Assembly: GCA_016712415.1 (NCBI GenBank)
Contig: JADJRC010000007.1
Coordinates: 124,001-188,000, forward strand
Source of the DNA: Lewinellaceae bacterium
GTDB taxonomy: Bacteria > Bacteroidota > Bacteroidia > Chitinophagales > Saprospiraceae
Length of the DNA stretch: 64,000 nucleotides
Direction of reading: 5' to 3'
The translations under genes were made by a program, and so were the position numbers. The notes beneath the pieces were generated by a model, which was given only the letters and a program-made list of their open reading frames with translations, ran no database searches and had not been told where the DNA came from. Shown one piece after another: positions 51,155-58,634 of this stretch (positions within the stretch are counted from its first letter, which is position 1; every line of letters starts with the position of its first letter).

Positions 51155-52839
51155 TATTTCATTTTTTCATGGACAACGATCAAAATGGTCTTTTCTGCTT
51201 CATCTGCGTCGCGAATCATTTTTTCTCCTTCAGACAGTACCTTTTCCGCATATGCTTTGTCGTCAAGTCCGAGTGCATTGATCTTTACGTTCAGGAACGC
51301 GCCATGAACGGCTGCCCGTGCGCACAGTGCGCCCACGCCTGCGTCGGAAACAGAGTTCGGATTGCCGGTTTCAGCCATTTGCCTGATCAATGGAAACGCA
51401 TCCGATACGAGTTGCATGACCCTGAATGGCACTTCAATCGCATGTTTTGTCGCCGCCTGGATAGCTGCCCTGCGCGCGCTTTTTTCCTCCGGTGTGGCGT
51501 TGGGCAGGCCAAACGCCGCCATGATTGTGTTGAAAGCATCCGTATCTTCATCCACAGCGCGCAGCAGGGCGTCTTTTATCTGCTGGCCGCGCGCTGCCGC
51601 TTCGGAGAATTCTTCCCAGCGTGCATCCCAGCCGCGCTTGTGGCTGCTGAGGTTGGCAACCATGGTAGCGAGCGACACGCCGAGAGAGCCGACATAAGCG
51701 CTGATGGAGCCGCCACCGGGAGCCGGGCTTTCGGCTGTTTCGTCGGCAAAAAGCACGCAAATCCTTGGCCACCAGCAGTTTTTGTTGTTTGGGTCGTCGG
51801 CCACCATGTTGTATTCAATGATCCTGCGTTGCGGATCGAATGGCGCAATCTCGTCGAGTCCCATTGATTTAACGGCAATTTTAATCAGCTCCGATTCGCT
51901 TACTCCAACGCTGCGCTGTTGTTTGCGCAGGAAATACCGGCCTGCTTCAAGCATTACATTCAGCGGTACCAGGCCCACCAGTTCTGAGCCCGTGACACGC
52001 ATACCCCGGTTGTTGGCGCTTTTCAGGCATTCCTCAAAGGCAAGGTGCAGCGGTGTCGCATTGATATCAGTAATATTCATCGATATCTGGGCAATGCCGT
52101 ACTCTTCGATATACCAGCCAATGGCTTTCACGCCCTTGAGCGTACCCGGCTGGCGCAAGGCTTCGCCTTTGGCATCTTTCATGGGCTTTCCGGTAGCGGG
52201 GTCATTGAGCACCCGACCTTTTTCGCGCACATCAAAAGCCACCGAGTTGGCGCGCCGGACGGATGTGGTGTTGAGGTTGACATTGTAGGCGATCAGGAAA
52301 TCGCGGGCGCCGACAACTGTGGCGCCGCTTTTGGCATTGAAACGGGCAGGGCCAAAGTCGGGTTTCCAGTCCGGATGGTGCAACTTTTCCGGAAGTCCCT
52401 CGTACTCGCCCGCACGAATTACCGCCAGGTTTTTCCGTTCCGGACGACTGGCTGCCGCCTCATACAGGTAGATCGGCAGGTCCAGTTCGCGGCCTGCGCG
52501 CTCGCCCAGTTTGCGCGCCCATTCTGCCGTTTCAGCCATGGAAATATTGGCAATCGGAATAAGCGGGCAAACGTCGGTAGCGCCCATTCGCGGGTGTTCA
52601 CCGCTGTGCCTGCTCATATCGATCACTTCACAGGCTGTTTTGATGGCCTGAAAGGCAGCCTCGATTACTGCAGCAGGTTCTCCGACAAACGTAACGACCG
52701 TTCGGTTGGTGGCTTTTCCGGGGTCGACATCGAGGAGTTTTACCCCATCGACAGCCTCAATGGCATCGGTGATTTGTTTGATGACCGTCATATCGCGCCC
52801 CTCGGAAAAATTGGGAACGCATTCAATCAATTGTTTCAT
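51154..52839 (-). CDS. ftcD: Bifunctional glutamate formimidoyltransferase / formimidoyl-THF cyclodeaminase
   Basis: From the ATG at 52839 (MKQLIECVPNFSEGRDMTVI) the 561-residue protein fuses the formimidoyltransferase domain (about 1-325, with the catalytic-type His in SGEHPRMGATDV and the SNP-like folate pocket) to the cyclodeaminase domain (about 350-561, with SPAPGGGSISAYVGSLGVSL). It takes formimidoglutamate from histidine breakdown and makes methenyl-THF, ammonia and glutamate. No other hut genes are in the window. The ATG at 52881 is rejected as it precedes the family start and overlaps the terminator hairpin region. Confidence 0.95.
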   Translation of the reverse strand: MKQLIECVPNFSEGRDMTVIKQITDAIEAVDGVKLLDVDPGKATNRTVVTFVGEPAAVIEAAFQAIKTACEVIDMSRHSGEHPRMGATDVCPLIPIANISMAETAEWARKLGERAGRELDLPIYLYEAAASRPERKNLAVIRAGEYEGLPEKLHHPDWKPDFGPARFNAKSGATVVGARDFLIAYNVNLNTTSVRRANSVAFDVREKGRVLNDPATGKPMKDAKGEALRQPGTLKGVKAIGWYIEEYGIAQISMNITDINATPLHLAFEECLKSANNRGMRVTGSELVGLVPLNVMLEAGRYFLRKQQRSVGVSESELIKIAVKSMGLDEIAPFDPQRRIIEYNMVADDPNNKNCWWPRICVLFADETAESPAPGGGSISAYVGSLGVSLATMVANLSSHKRGWDARWEEFSEAAARGQQIKDALLRAVDEDTDAFNTIMAAFGLPNATPEEKSARRAAIQAATKHAIEVPFRVMQLVSDAFPLIRQMAETGNPNSVSDAGVGALCARAAVHGAFLNVKINALGLDDKAYAEKVLSEGEKMIRDADEAEKTILIVVHEKMK

Positions 52840-52860
52840 GCAGCGAAGGTAAAACAAACT

Positions 52861-52887
52861 CGCCCTGTGGCAGCAAGCCACAGGGCG
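52861..52887 (-). terminator. Terminator hairpin of the small membrane gene
   Basis: CGCCCTGTGGC (52861-52871) and GCCACAGGGCG (52877-52887) form a perfect 11-bp stem with a 5-base loop. On the minus strand it is followed by AGTTTGTTTTAC, which is T-rich but broken. It lies 57 bases after the stop at 52944 and 22 bases before the ftcD ATG. Confidence 0.7.
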
Positions 52888-52943
52888 GGTAAAGTTTTGT
52901 TGCCGGCGTACTTGTGCCGGATTTTATTATATGTTATTGATTA

Positions 52944-53135
52944 TCAGGACTTATTTCCATAGCCTAAAACCCACCCCACGACACCGCCACTGGCTGCGCC
53001 CATTACTCCGCTGACAATCGGATCAACGAGAGTGGCCGCAAGCGTGGAAATATTTGACGTGCCATACATAATCAGGTCGAAACCCAGGGCCATGAGAAGG
53101 CTGATCCAGGCGCCTGCCATGGCGCCACCGGACAA
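52944..53135 (-). CDS. Four-helix membrane protein, C-terminal segment (shifted frame)
   Basis: Sixty-three codons that continue the protein starting at 53367: SGGAMAGAWISLLMALGFDL, then IMYGTSNISTLAATLVDPIV and a Gly-rich final helix (GVVGWVLGYG). The join is at the AAA at 53134-53136: removing one base keeps ...AGITT-LSGGAMAG... continuous. The ATG inside this frame upstream of 53136 would code for unrelated sequence. Confidence 0.7.
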   Translation of the reverse strand: MSGGAMAGAWISLLMALGFDLIMYGTSNISTLAATLVDPIVSGVMGAASGGVVGWVLGYGNKS

Positions 53136-53367
53136 AGGTGGTAATGCCTGCCCAGCGGGAAAACAGCAATGCCAACAGGAGCGCCCAGGCGACGTTGCCC
53201 GCAAATATGGCCCATAATTGCATGTCTTCCTCACCGCGCATCACGCCGGTGGCAGATCCCATATTGCTGTCAAAAAAACCTTTCAGGGCGATGCCGTAAA
53301 CCAGCCAGCCCAGCAGAAAAGTGGTAACACCGCCCGCAAAGGCAGCAAGTAAAACTTTGGTATTCAT
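53023..53367 (-). CDS. Four-helix membrane protein, N-terminal segment
   Basis: The genuine part is residues 1-77 (53367 to about 53137): MNTKVLLAAFAGGVTTFLLG starts a membrane helix, a loop GFFDSNMGSATGVMRGEEDM follows, and a second helix ends LLFSRWAGITT. After that the frame runs into a basic sequence without membrane character; the hydrophobic continuation is in the neighbouring frame (52944-53135). Joined, the protein would have about 140 residues and four helices, and it looks like small Bacteroidota inner-membrane proteins of unknown role. It is transcribed alone. Confidence 0.7.
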   Translation of the reverse strand: MNTKVLLAAFAGGVTTFLLGWLVYGIALKGFFDSNMGSATGVMRGEEDMQLWAIFAGNVAWALLLALLFSRWAGITTFVRWRHGRRLDQPSHGPGFRPDYVWHVKYFHACGHSR

Positions 53368-53512
53368 ATCGTTTTGATTTTAGGTGAACTGATATGTTTA
53401 TTCTGCGAAAGTATGGAGCGGTGGTATAATTTTATACAAAAACACAAAAATATGTATCTATATATTGAATTGCCACGCATTTACATAAAATCGGCGCAAT
53501 TCCCAGACCGAC

Positions 53513-54472
53513 TCATAAAACGATGCGCAGGGCATTTTCAAGCAGAATAAACTCAACCGGTGTCTCGCCCAGAAATTCACCGTCGGCCTCGAGGAGGGTA
53601 GGTTTTGTGCCGACATGTTCAACCCGGATTCTTTTTGACTGGTGCCCTTCCACCTTGGGGTGCTCCAGCAGGGTCCCATTGTAAAATCGCCGTGTCTGGA
53701 GCAGCACCTCCCACTTGGCCAGGCGGCGGGCAAAGGTGAGCGCGAACAGGCCGTCGTCGGGAATGGCCTGCGGCACGAACTGCATACCGCCGCCGGAATA
53801 GCGGCAAAGGCCGATATTGACGGTATAAAAGAAATCTTCAACAACGTGGTCGTCAAAATGAATACGCGCCTTGCTCAGGTTGTATTCAAATAAATACTGT
53901 GCCACCCGGAGCAGGTACTCCATCCGGTTTCTCACGGGGTTTTCCAGCAATTTTTTGCCGATAAATCCGTCGTATGCCATACCCGCCACATTTACGAAAT
54001 ACCGCGATCCGGGTTTACCCTCGTTTACAAAGTGTACCAGTCCGGCATCCTGAAATGTGCTGCGACACGCTTTCAGGCGTTCCAGCCGCTGCCGCGAATC
54101 AACCGGGATAGCGTATTGACGGGCCCAATCGTTGCCGGTACCTGCCGGCAGTAAGGCATAAAATATTTCCTGTGACGGAACAACGCGTTGACCCAGAATA
54201 CCATTGATAACTTCGTGATTGGTGCCGTCGCCACCGATAGCAAGGATGTGCCGATGACCTTTCAGAACAGCATCTTCAGCAAGCCGGGCGGCATGACCGC
54301 GCCGTTCGGTAAATTGAACCGAATAGGAAAACCCCATCTCCTGCAAGAGCCGTTCGAGGTCCGGCCAGTGTTTTCCACCGTGCCGCCACCGGATGCAGGG
54401 TTGGCAATAATGTACCAAAGGGCTGTTCCATAAGGGTTTCAGGCTGAAAACCAGGCAAATATAGTGCTTCAT
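53513..54472 (-). CDS. Diacylglycerol/lipid kinase family protein (N terminus disturbed)
   Basis: Residues from about 38 onward match the YegS/DgkB lipid kinase family: DLERLLQEMGFSYSVQ, HILAIGGDGTNHEVINGILG (the GGDGTxxE ATP motif, about 76-95), LPAGTGNDWARQYAIP (about 109-124), and DGEFLGETPVEFILLENALR at the C-terminal end. The N-terminal nucleotide loop NPASGGGTVE is present but in another frame (near 54375-54425); one extra A in the A4 run (minus strand; T at 54371-54374) would join it to HWPDLER. A further one-base change near 54430-54450 is needed to give it a start (for example MEQP.LWYIIANPAS). Family members phosphorylate diacylglycerol or related lipids at the membrane. Confidence 0.85.
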   Translation of the reverse strand: MKHYICLVFSLKPLWNSPLVHYCQPCIRWRHGGKHWPDLERLLQEMGFSYSVQFTERRGHAARLAEDAVLKGHRHILAIGGDGTNHEVINGILGQRVVPSQEIFYALLPAGTGNDWARQYAIPVDSRQRLERLKACRSTFQDAGLVHFVNEGKPGSRYFVNVAGMAYDGFIGKKLLENPVRNRMEYLLRVAQYLFEYNLSKARIHFDDHVVEDFFYTVNIGLCRYSGGGMQFVPQAIPDDGLFALTFARRLAKWEVLLQTRRFYNGTLLEHPKVEGHQSKRIRVEHVGTKPTLLEADGEFLGETPVEFILLENALRIVL

Positions 54473-54958
54473 TTTTGGTTAAATCCGCATCTTCGCCGCG
54501 TGTTGCTTCAACTCGATTTTCTTCAATTTCAACCCAAACTCCGCCTGACATCCTCCGGCGGCAAATCGTTCGTATTCGATCCTATACGCCGCAAGGATAT
54601 CATCCTGACACCGGAGGAACTGCTGCGACAGCTGGTCGTACTATACCTGCTCGAAGATTGCCGCTATCCGGCCAACCGCATTCGGGTGGAGGTGGGTTTT
54701 ACGCTGAACGGACAACAGCGGCGATGCGATATTATCGTATTCGACGAAGCAATAAAACCCTGGCTGTTGATAGAATGTAAATCACCCAAGGTCCCTCTGA
54801 CACAGTCTACGTTCGAACAGGCGGCACGCTACAACATGCAGTGGCAGGCGCCGTATCTGGCCGTTACCAACGGCCTGTCGACCTTTTGCTGTGTACTGGA
54901 TTTTGAAAACCAGGACTTTGCCTATTTGCCCAAATTCCCCGATTTTTCTCCCCTTTGA
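54464..54958 (+). CDS. HsdR N-terminal domain-like nuclease protein
   Basis: The 164-residue protein matches the stand-alone 'type I restriction enzyme R N-terminal' family (HSDR_N_2): SFVFDPIRRKDIILTPEELL at about 35-54, then RIRVEVGFTLNGQQRRCDII and the PD-(D/E)xK core (Asp in CDIIVFD, and ECKSP near 104), and QAARYNMQWQAPYLAVTNGL. Such proteins are common in Bacteroidota away from any hsd operon and their role is unknown; they are not full restriction enzymes. The open frame begins with GTG at 54464, another GTG is at 54500, and the true start is unsure. It overlaps the start region of the divergent lipid kinase gene. Confidence 0.85.
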   Translation: MLHFWLNPHLRRVLLQLDFLQFQPKLRLTSSGGKSFVFDPIRRKDIILTPEELLRQLVVLYLLEDCRYPANRIRVEVGFTLNGQQRRCDIIVFDEAIKPWLLIECKSPKVPLTQSTFEQAARYNMQWQAPYLAVTNGLSTFCCVLDFENQDFAYLPKFPDFSPL

Positions 54959-54967
54959 ATCCGGACT

Positions 54968-57187
54968 TCAGGGCCTGACCTTTTTTATTTTGCCTGCCTT
55001 CAGATTTTCGTTCAGGAACTTCGTCATCAGGGTGTACAAATGCAGGCGGGCGTTGTCGCCATTAATCCCGTGGTTGCGGTTGGGATATACCATCGTGTCG
55101 AATTGCTTGTTTTTGGCGATCAGTTGGTTGGACAGTTCCGCCGCATGCTGGAAATGCACATTATCGTCGGCAAGACCGTGTACCAGCAGGTAGTTGCCGT
55201 CGAGTTGTCCGGCAAAGTTGACGGGGGAATTTTGTTCGTACCCGTCCGGATTTTCCTTATTGGTCTGCATATAACGCTCCGTATAGATAGTATCGTACCA
55301 TTTCCAGTTTGTGACCGGCGCTACGGCGATGGCGGCGTTGAACACATCTTTTCCCTTAAACAGGCACAGGCTCGACATATAACCGCCGTAACTCCAACCG
55401 AAAATGCCGATGCGGGCTTTGTCTACAAAGGGCAGATTACCCAGGTATCTGGCCGCTTCGATCTGATCCAGCACCTCATAATGCCCAAGTTGTTTATAGG
55501 TTATTTTTTTAAACGCCTCGCCCCGTCCTCCTGTGCCCCGGTTGTCGACGCAGACCACCACGTAACCCTGCTGTGCAAGCATCTGGAACCACCAGTAATT
55601 GGCCCCTTTCCACGCATCGGTCACCTGCTGACTGCCGGGACCGCCGTACACAAACATCAGAACCGGCAGCTGCTGCCCTTTGAATTCCGGCGCCTGAGGT
55701 TTGATCATCCAGCCGTTGAGTTGCACATCTTCGGAAGTTTTGAAATCAAAAAATTCAACCGGCAGGGCGCCGTACTGCTCCTGCTTTGACCGAACAGCGG
55801 CATTTTCTTCGAGCTTCCTGATCTCTTTTCCCTTGCGGTTGTACACCCGGTATTGAGGCGGTGTATTTACCGTGGAAAAGGTGTGTACATAAAAATCGAA
55901 AGTGCTGCTGAAAGAAGCAGAGTTCGTGCCCTTTTCCTTGCTGATCTTTTTAAAACTTTTCCCATTGAGCTTTACAGAATACAACTCGCGCTGCATCGGG
56001 TTCTCCTTTGCCCCCTGAAAATAAACCAGGCCATTTTTTTCATCCACACCATAAAACTCAGTCACTTCCCAATCGCCTTTTGTCAGCGCTTCGGTCTCTT
56101 TCCCAGCCATATCATATTTGTACAGGTGGTTGAAACCGCTTTTTTCGCTTTGAATGATAAAGCCTGAACCGTCGGAAAGAAAATTGACGTCCTGCAGCTC
56201 TATATAATATTTGTTCTGCTCATCCAGTAAAACGCTGCATACACCCGTGACAGGATCGGCCAGCAGTAATCTTTGATGGTTTTGATGGCGGTTCATCCAG
56301 GTCAGGCAGAGTTGTTGCCGGGGCGTCCATACCAGCCTCGGAAGATAGTCGTCAAGACGCCCGTCGGCTTCATTTTTCTCCCGGTCCGGGATAACTACAT
56401 CAATTGTTTTGCCGCTGCCGAGATCGTAAATGTGGGCGTCAACCACCGCATTTTTTTCGCCTACTTTGGGGTATTTGAAGGTAACCGGCTCAGGATATTC
56501 CCCGCCGCGGTACATCTCCATGGTAAACTCGGGCACATCGCGTTCATCAAAACGAAGGAACGCTATTTTGGAGCCGTCGGGACTCCATTCATATGTGCGC
56601 ACGATTTTAAACTCTTCTTCATATACCCAATCCGACATACCATTGATGATTTCATTCATCTTTCCATCAGTGGTCACGCGCACGGTTTTCCCGGTTGATA
56701 AATCTTTGTAGTACAAATCATTGGCAACGACAAATGCGACTTTGGAGGCATCCGGTGAAAATGCAGGGCAAAGTTGTTTTGCACCGGAATACAACGCCGA
56801 TAGTTTGCCGGAACGCTGGTCGAATACGAAGTATTCAGCCTTTTTGCTCCTGCGGTAAATAGATTCCGTACTGACGGAAAGCAGTATTTTGGACTCATCG
56901 GCGCTGAACAAATAACCGTCAAAGGCGCCTTTCCAGGCGGGGTCGGCTTGTGCAACGACTGACGCATCAAAAATCGTCCCCGTCCGTGCTCCCGTGCGCA
57001 GGTCGTATTGTTCTATGACCCCGCCGGCCAGGCGTGTATAGTGCACGCCGTCTTTGCGGAAATTGAACCCCGGCACGGATTTCGTGGAAAAAGTACCGTT
57101 TTGCCAGATGTCTTCAAGCGTAACGGGTAATTGCGAAAAGAGGGAGAGCGGGAGCAGTAAAAGGATAAAGCGTGTCAGGCGTAGCAT
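54968..57187 (-). CDS. Dipeptidyl peptidase IV-type S9 serine peptidase
   Basis: From the ATG at 57187 (MLRLTRFILLLLPLSLFSQ) the 739-residue protein has a signal peptide, an eight-bladed propeller domain (about 30-480) and an alpha/beta-hydrolase domain (about 490-739). The triad is Ser599 (GWSYGGYM), Asp674 (HGLADDNVHF) and His706 (NRNHG); the spacing Asp-His of 32 is the same as in human DPP-IV. It removes X-Pro dipeptides from peptides in the periplasm or outside. The Glu-Glu motif is visible in SDWVYEEEFKIVR. It is convergent with the HsdR_N gene (9 bases). A second S9 peptidase begins at the right end of the window. Confidence 0.94.
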   Translation of the reverse strand: MLRLTRFILLLLPLSLFSQLPVTLEDIWQNGTFSTKSVPGFNFRKDGVHYTRLAGGVIEQYDLRTGARTGTIFDASVVAQADPAWKGAFDGYLFSADESKILLSVSTESIYRRSKKAEYFVFDQRSGKLSALYSGAKQLCPAFSPDASKVAFVVANDLYYKDLSTGKTVRVTTDGKMNEIINGMSDWVYEEEFKIVRTYEWSPDGSKIAFLRFDERDVPEFTMEMYRGGEYPEPVTFKYPKVGEKNAVVDAHIYDLGSGKTIDVVIPDREKNEADGRLDDYLPRLVWTPRQQLCLTWMNRHQNHQRLLLADPVTGVCSVLLDEQNKYYIELQDVNFLSDGSGFIIQSEKSGFNHLYKYDMAGKETEALTKGDWEVTEFYGVDEKNGLVYFQGAKENPMQRELYSVKLNGKSFKKISKEKGTNSASFSSTFDFYVHTFSTVNTPPQYRVYNRKGKEIRKLEENAAVRSKQEQYGALPVEFFDFKTSEDVQLNGWMIKPQAPEFKGQQLPVLMFVYGGPGSQQVTDAWKGANYWWFQMLAQQGYVVVCVDNRGTGGRGEAFKKITYKQLGHYEVLDQIEAARYLGNLPFVDKARIGIFGWSYGGYMSSLCLFKGKDVFNAAIAVAPVTNWKWYDTIYTERYMQTNKENPDGYEQNSPVNFAGQLDGNYLLVHGLADDNVHFQHAAELSNQLIAKNKQFDTMVYPNRNHGINGDNARLHLYTLMTKFLNENLKAGKIKKVRP

Positions 57188-57404
57188 GATTTGTAGAAAA
57201 TTTATCGGGTAAAAATAGGGCACGCTTTATAGTCGGGAGCAGGTTTTGTCAATTTCCGCTTCAATTGCGCACTTTCCGGTACGCCTGTTCACGAGATCAG
57301 GAACTGATGACATCAATACAAACAGTGGATAATACCACTAAAGCCCTCCGTTTGCAAAAAGGGTTCGACCCGAACTAATTTTCACAAAATATTTAACTAA
57401 TATA

Positions 57405-57435
57405 TTGTGTCTTCTGCCACACAACATTACTTTTG
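57405..57435 (+). promoter_or_regulatory. Bacteroidota promoter of the SIR2-STAND-WG operon
   Basis: TTG at 57405-57407 and TACTTTTG at 57428-57435 match the -33 and -7 elements with a 20-base spacer. Transcription would start near 57442, only about 18 bases before the TTG start at 57460. No promoter of this quality appears between the three genes, in keeping with one operon. Confidence 0.75.
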
Positions 57436-57459
57436 AGCGAATAACCACTTGATCACACC

Positions 57460-57873
57460 TTGTCTACAGACTGGAATTTTGTAATAGACACCATACGCCG
57501 CAACAAATGCGTATTGTTCATCGGCCCTCAGGTGTATACCGATAGCGAGGGCACGACGCTGGAAGAAGCGCTTAGCCGCGCATTGGATGCGCGCAACCCG
57601 GAGAACCCTTTTATCCGATCCTATTACCACGACGGGTTTTCCTTTTCCGGGAAAACAAATTCAAGAGCCGGGTCATTTCGCAGATTCGGCAGTTTTACAG
57701 CCAGGCCTTCCCAAAAGCGGAGTCGATCTTTGAGAAGGTTGCCGCCATGCCGTTTCCCATCATTGTCACGCTCACACCCGACCGCCTGCTTTCCAATATC
57801 ATGCAGCGCAAGGGTATTGAGCACCAATGCGATTTTTACCATTTCAACCAGCCGGCGAGGGCACAGGATGTGA
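57460..57873 (+). CDS. SIR2-like protein, N-terminal segment
   Basis: The first genuine codons run from a TTG at 57460 to about 57640 (60 residues, STDWNFVIDTIRRNKCVLFI and then GPQVYTDSEGTTLEEALSR). The stretch VLFIGP is the SIR2-type first nucleotide-binding strand and loop. There is no ATG after the in-frame stop upstream, and the promoter at 57405-57435 supports a start close to 57460. After 57640 the frame codes for Arg/Ser-rich nonsense: reading the T4 run at 57637-57640 as T5 continues into the SIR2 frame (FRENKFKSRVISQIRQFYSQ). This segment should be joined with the next entry. Confidence 0.72.
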   Translation: MSTDWNFVIDTIRRNKCVLFIGPQVYTDSEGTTLEEALSRALDARNPENPFIRSYYHDGFSFSGKTNSRAGSFRRFGSFTARPSQKRSRSLRRLPPCRFPSLSRSHPTACFPISCSARVLSTNAIFTISTSRRGHRM

Positions 57874-58610
57874 AAATCGGCGAACAACCCGTTGTGTACA
57901 ACCTTCTCGGCTGGGTTGAAGAGGATGAGTCGCTGGTACTGACCCACAATGACCTTTTCGGGTACCTGGAGGCGGTCTTTCTGGGTGGCAAAATGAATAT
58001 GGAATTCAAGGCGGAGTTGATGCAGGCCAGCAATTACATATTTCTGGGCCTGCCATTCGACAAATGGTACATGCAGTTGCTGCTGCGCGTACTGAGCCTG
58101 CACGTCGACGGCGCGCGATTCGAACGCATCTCGCCAAAACCTACCCTCACGCGCCGCACCCGGTCGATGTACGAGGAGCAGTTCAAGATACAGTTTGTAG
58201 ATGAGAACGTCGAGTTGTTCGTCAATGAATTGTACGAACGTTGCGCAAGCGAGAACCTGCTTCGGAAAGCCGAGGCGGCGCCAGACTCTTCCGTACCGGC
58301 GGAGAGCATCAGCCTCGATACCATCGTCGACCTGATCGCCTATGCCAAAACGCGGGAAGCACTCGATGCCCTGCGCCTGTACCTGACACCGGTACGAAGC
58401 AAGAATGCGAAGTACAGCGGTTTTTTTACCGATATCGTGTTGCTGATGAACCGCTTTGAAGAAATGGAAAAGAAAACACAACGGGGACTGACTTATTCGC
58501 AGGAAGATCTGGTTGAACGGGCCAGGATAAATTTTGACCTGCTGGCGCTCATCAACCATATCCGGGAAATCGGTAGTCCCGGGCCTGCACCGGCGGGAAT
58601 GCCGGGTTGA
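57747..58610 (+). CDS. SIR2-like NAD-binding effector with C-terminal helical domain
   Basis: The frame is genuinely coding from 57642; the first ATG is 57747. Joined with the N-terminal segment the protein is about 383 residues. SIR2_2-family marks are PIIVTLTPDRLLSNIM (about residue 100), the substrate-binding part with LVLTHNDLFGYLEAV, and IFLGLPFDKWYMQLLLRVL (the SIR2_2 'lFiGyslxDw' motif). Residues from about 285 on (SLDTIVDLIAYAKTREALDA, then EDLVERARINFDLLALINHI) form a helical bundle that resembles effector-associated domains. SIR2-type effectors of antiphage systems (ThsA, DSR, Avs5) deplete NAD+ after infection is sensed. Here the sensor would be the ATPase gene directly downstream. 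NADase activity is inferred, not shown. Confidence 0.82.
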   Translation: MPFPIIVTLTPDRLLSNIMQRKGIEHQCDFYHFNQPARAQDVKIGEQPVVYNLLGWVEEDESLVLTHNDLFGYLEAVFLGGKMNMEFKAELMQASNYIFLGLPFDKWYMQLLLRVLSLHVDGARFERISPKPTLTRRTRSMYEEQFKIQFVDENVELFVNELYERCASENLLRKAEAAPDSSVPAESISLDTIVDLIAYAKTREALDALRLYLTPVRSKNAKYSGFFTDIVLLMNRFEEMEKKTQRGLTYSQEDLVERARINFDLLALINHIREIGSPGPAPAGMPG

Positions 58611-58634
58611 CAACCATTTGAAATCATATTTACC

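Noticed and set aside
54464..54958. Remnant of a type I restriction-modification system
   Set aside because: The stand-alone HSDR_N_2 protein is a common intact family in Bacteroidota; no hsdM, hsdS or helicase remains are nearby.
57460..57873. A separate short Arg-rich protein before the SIR2 gene
   Set aside because: Only the first 60 codons are protein-like; the remainder is a frame artefact and the SIR2 sequence continues in the next frame after a one-base change.
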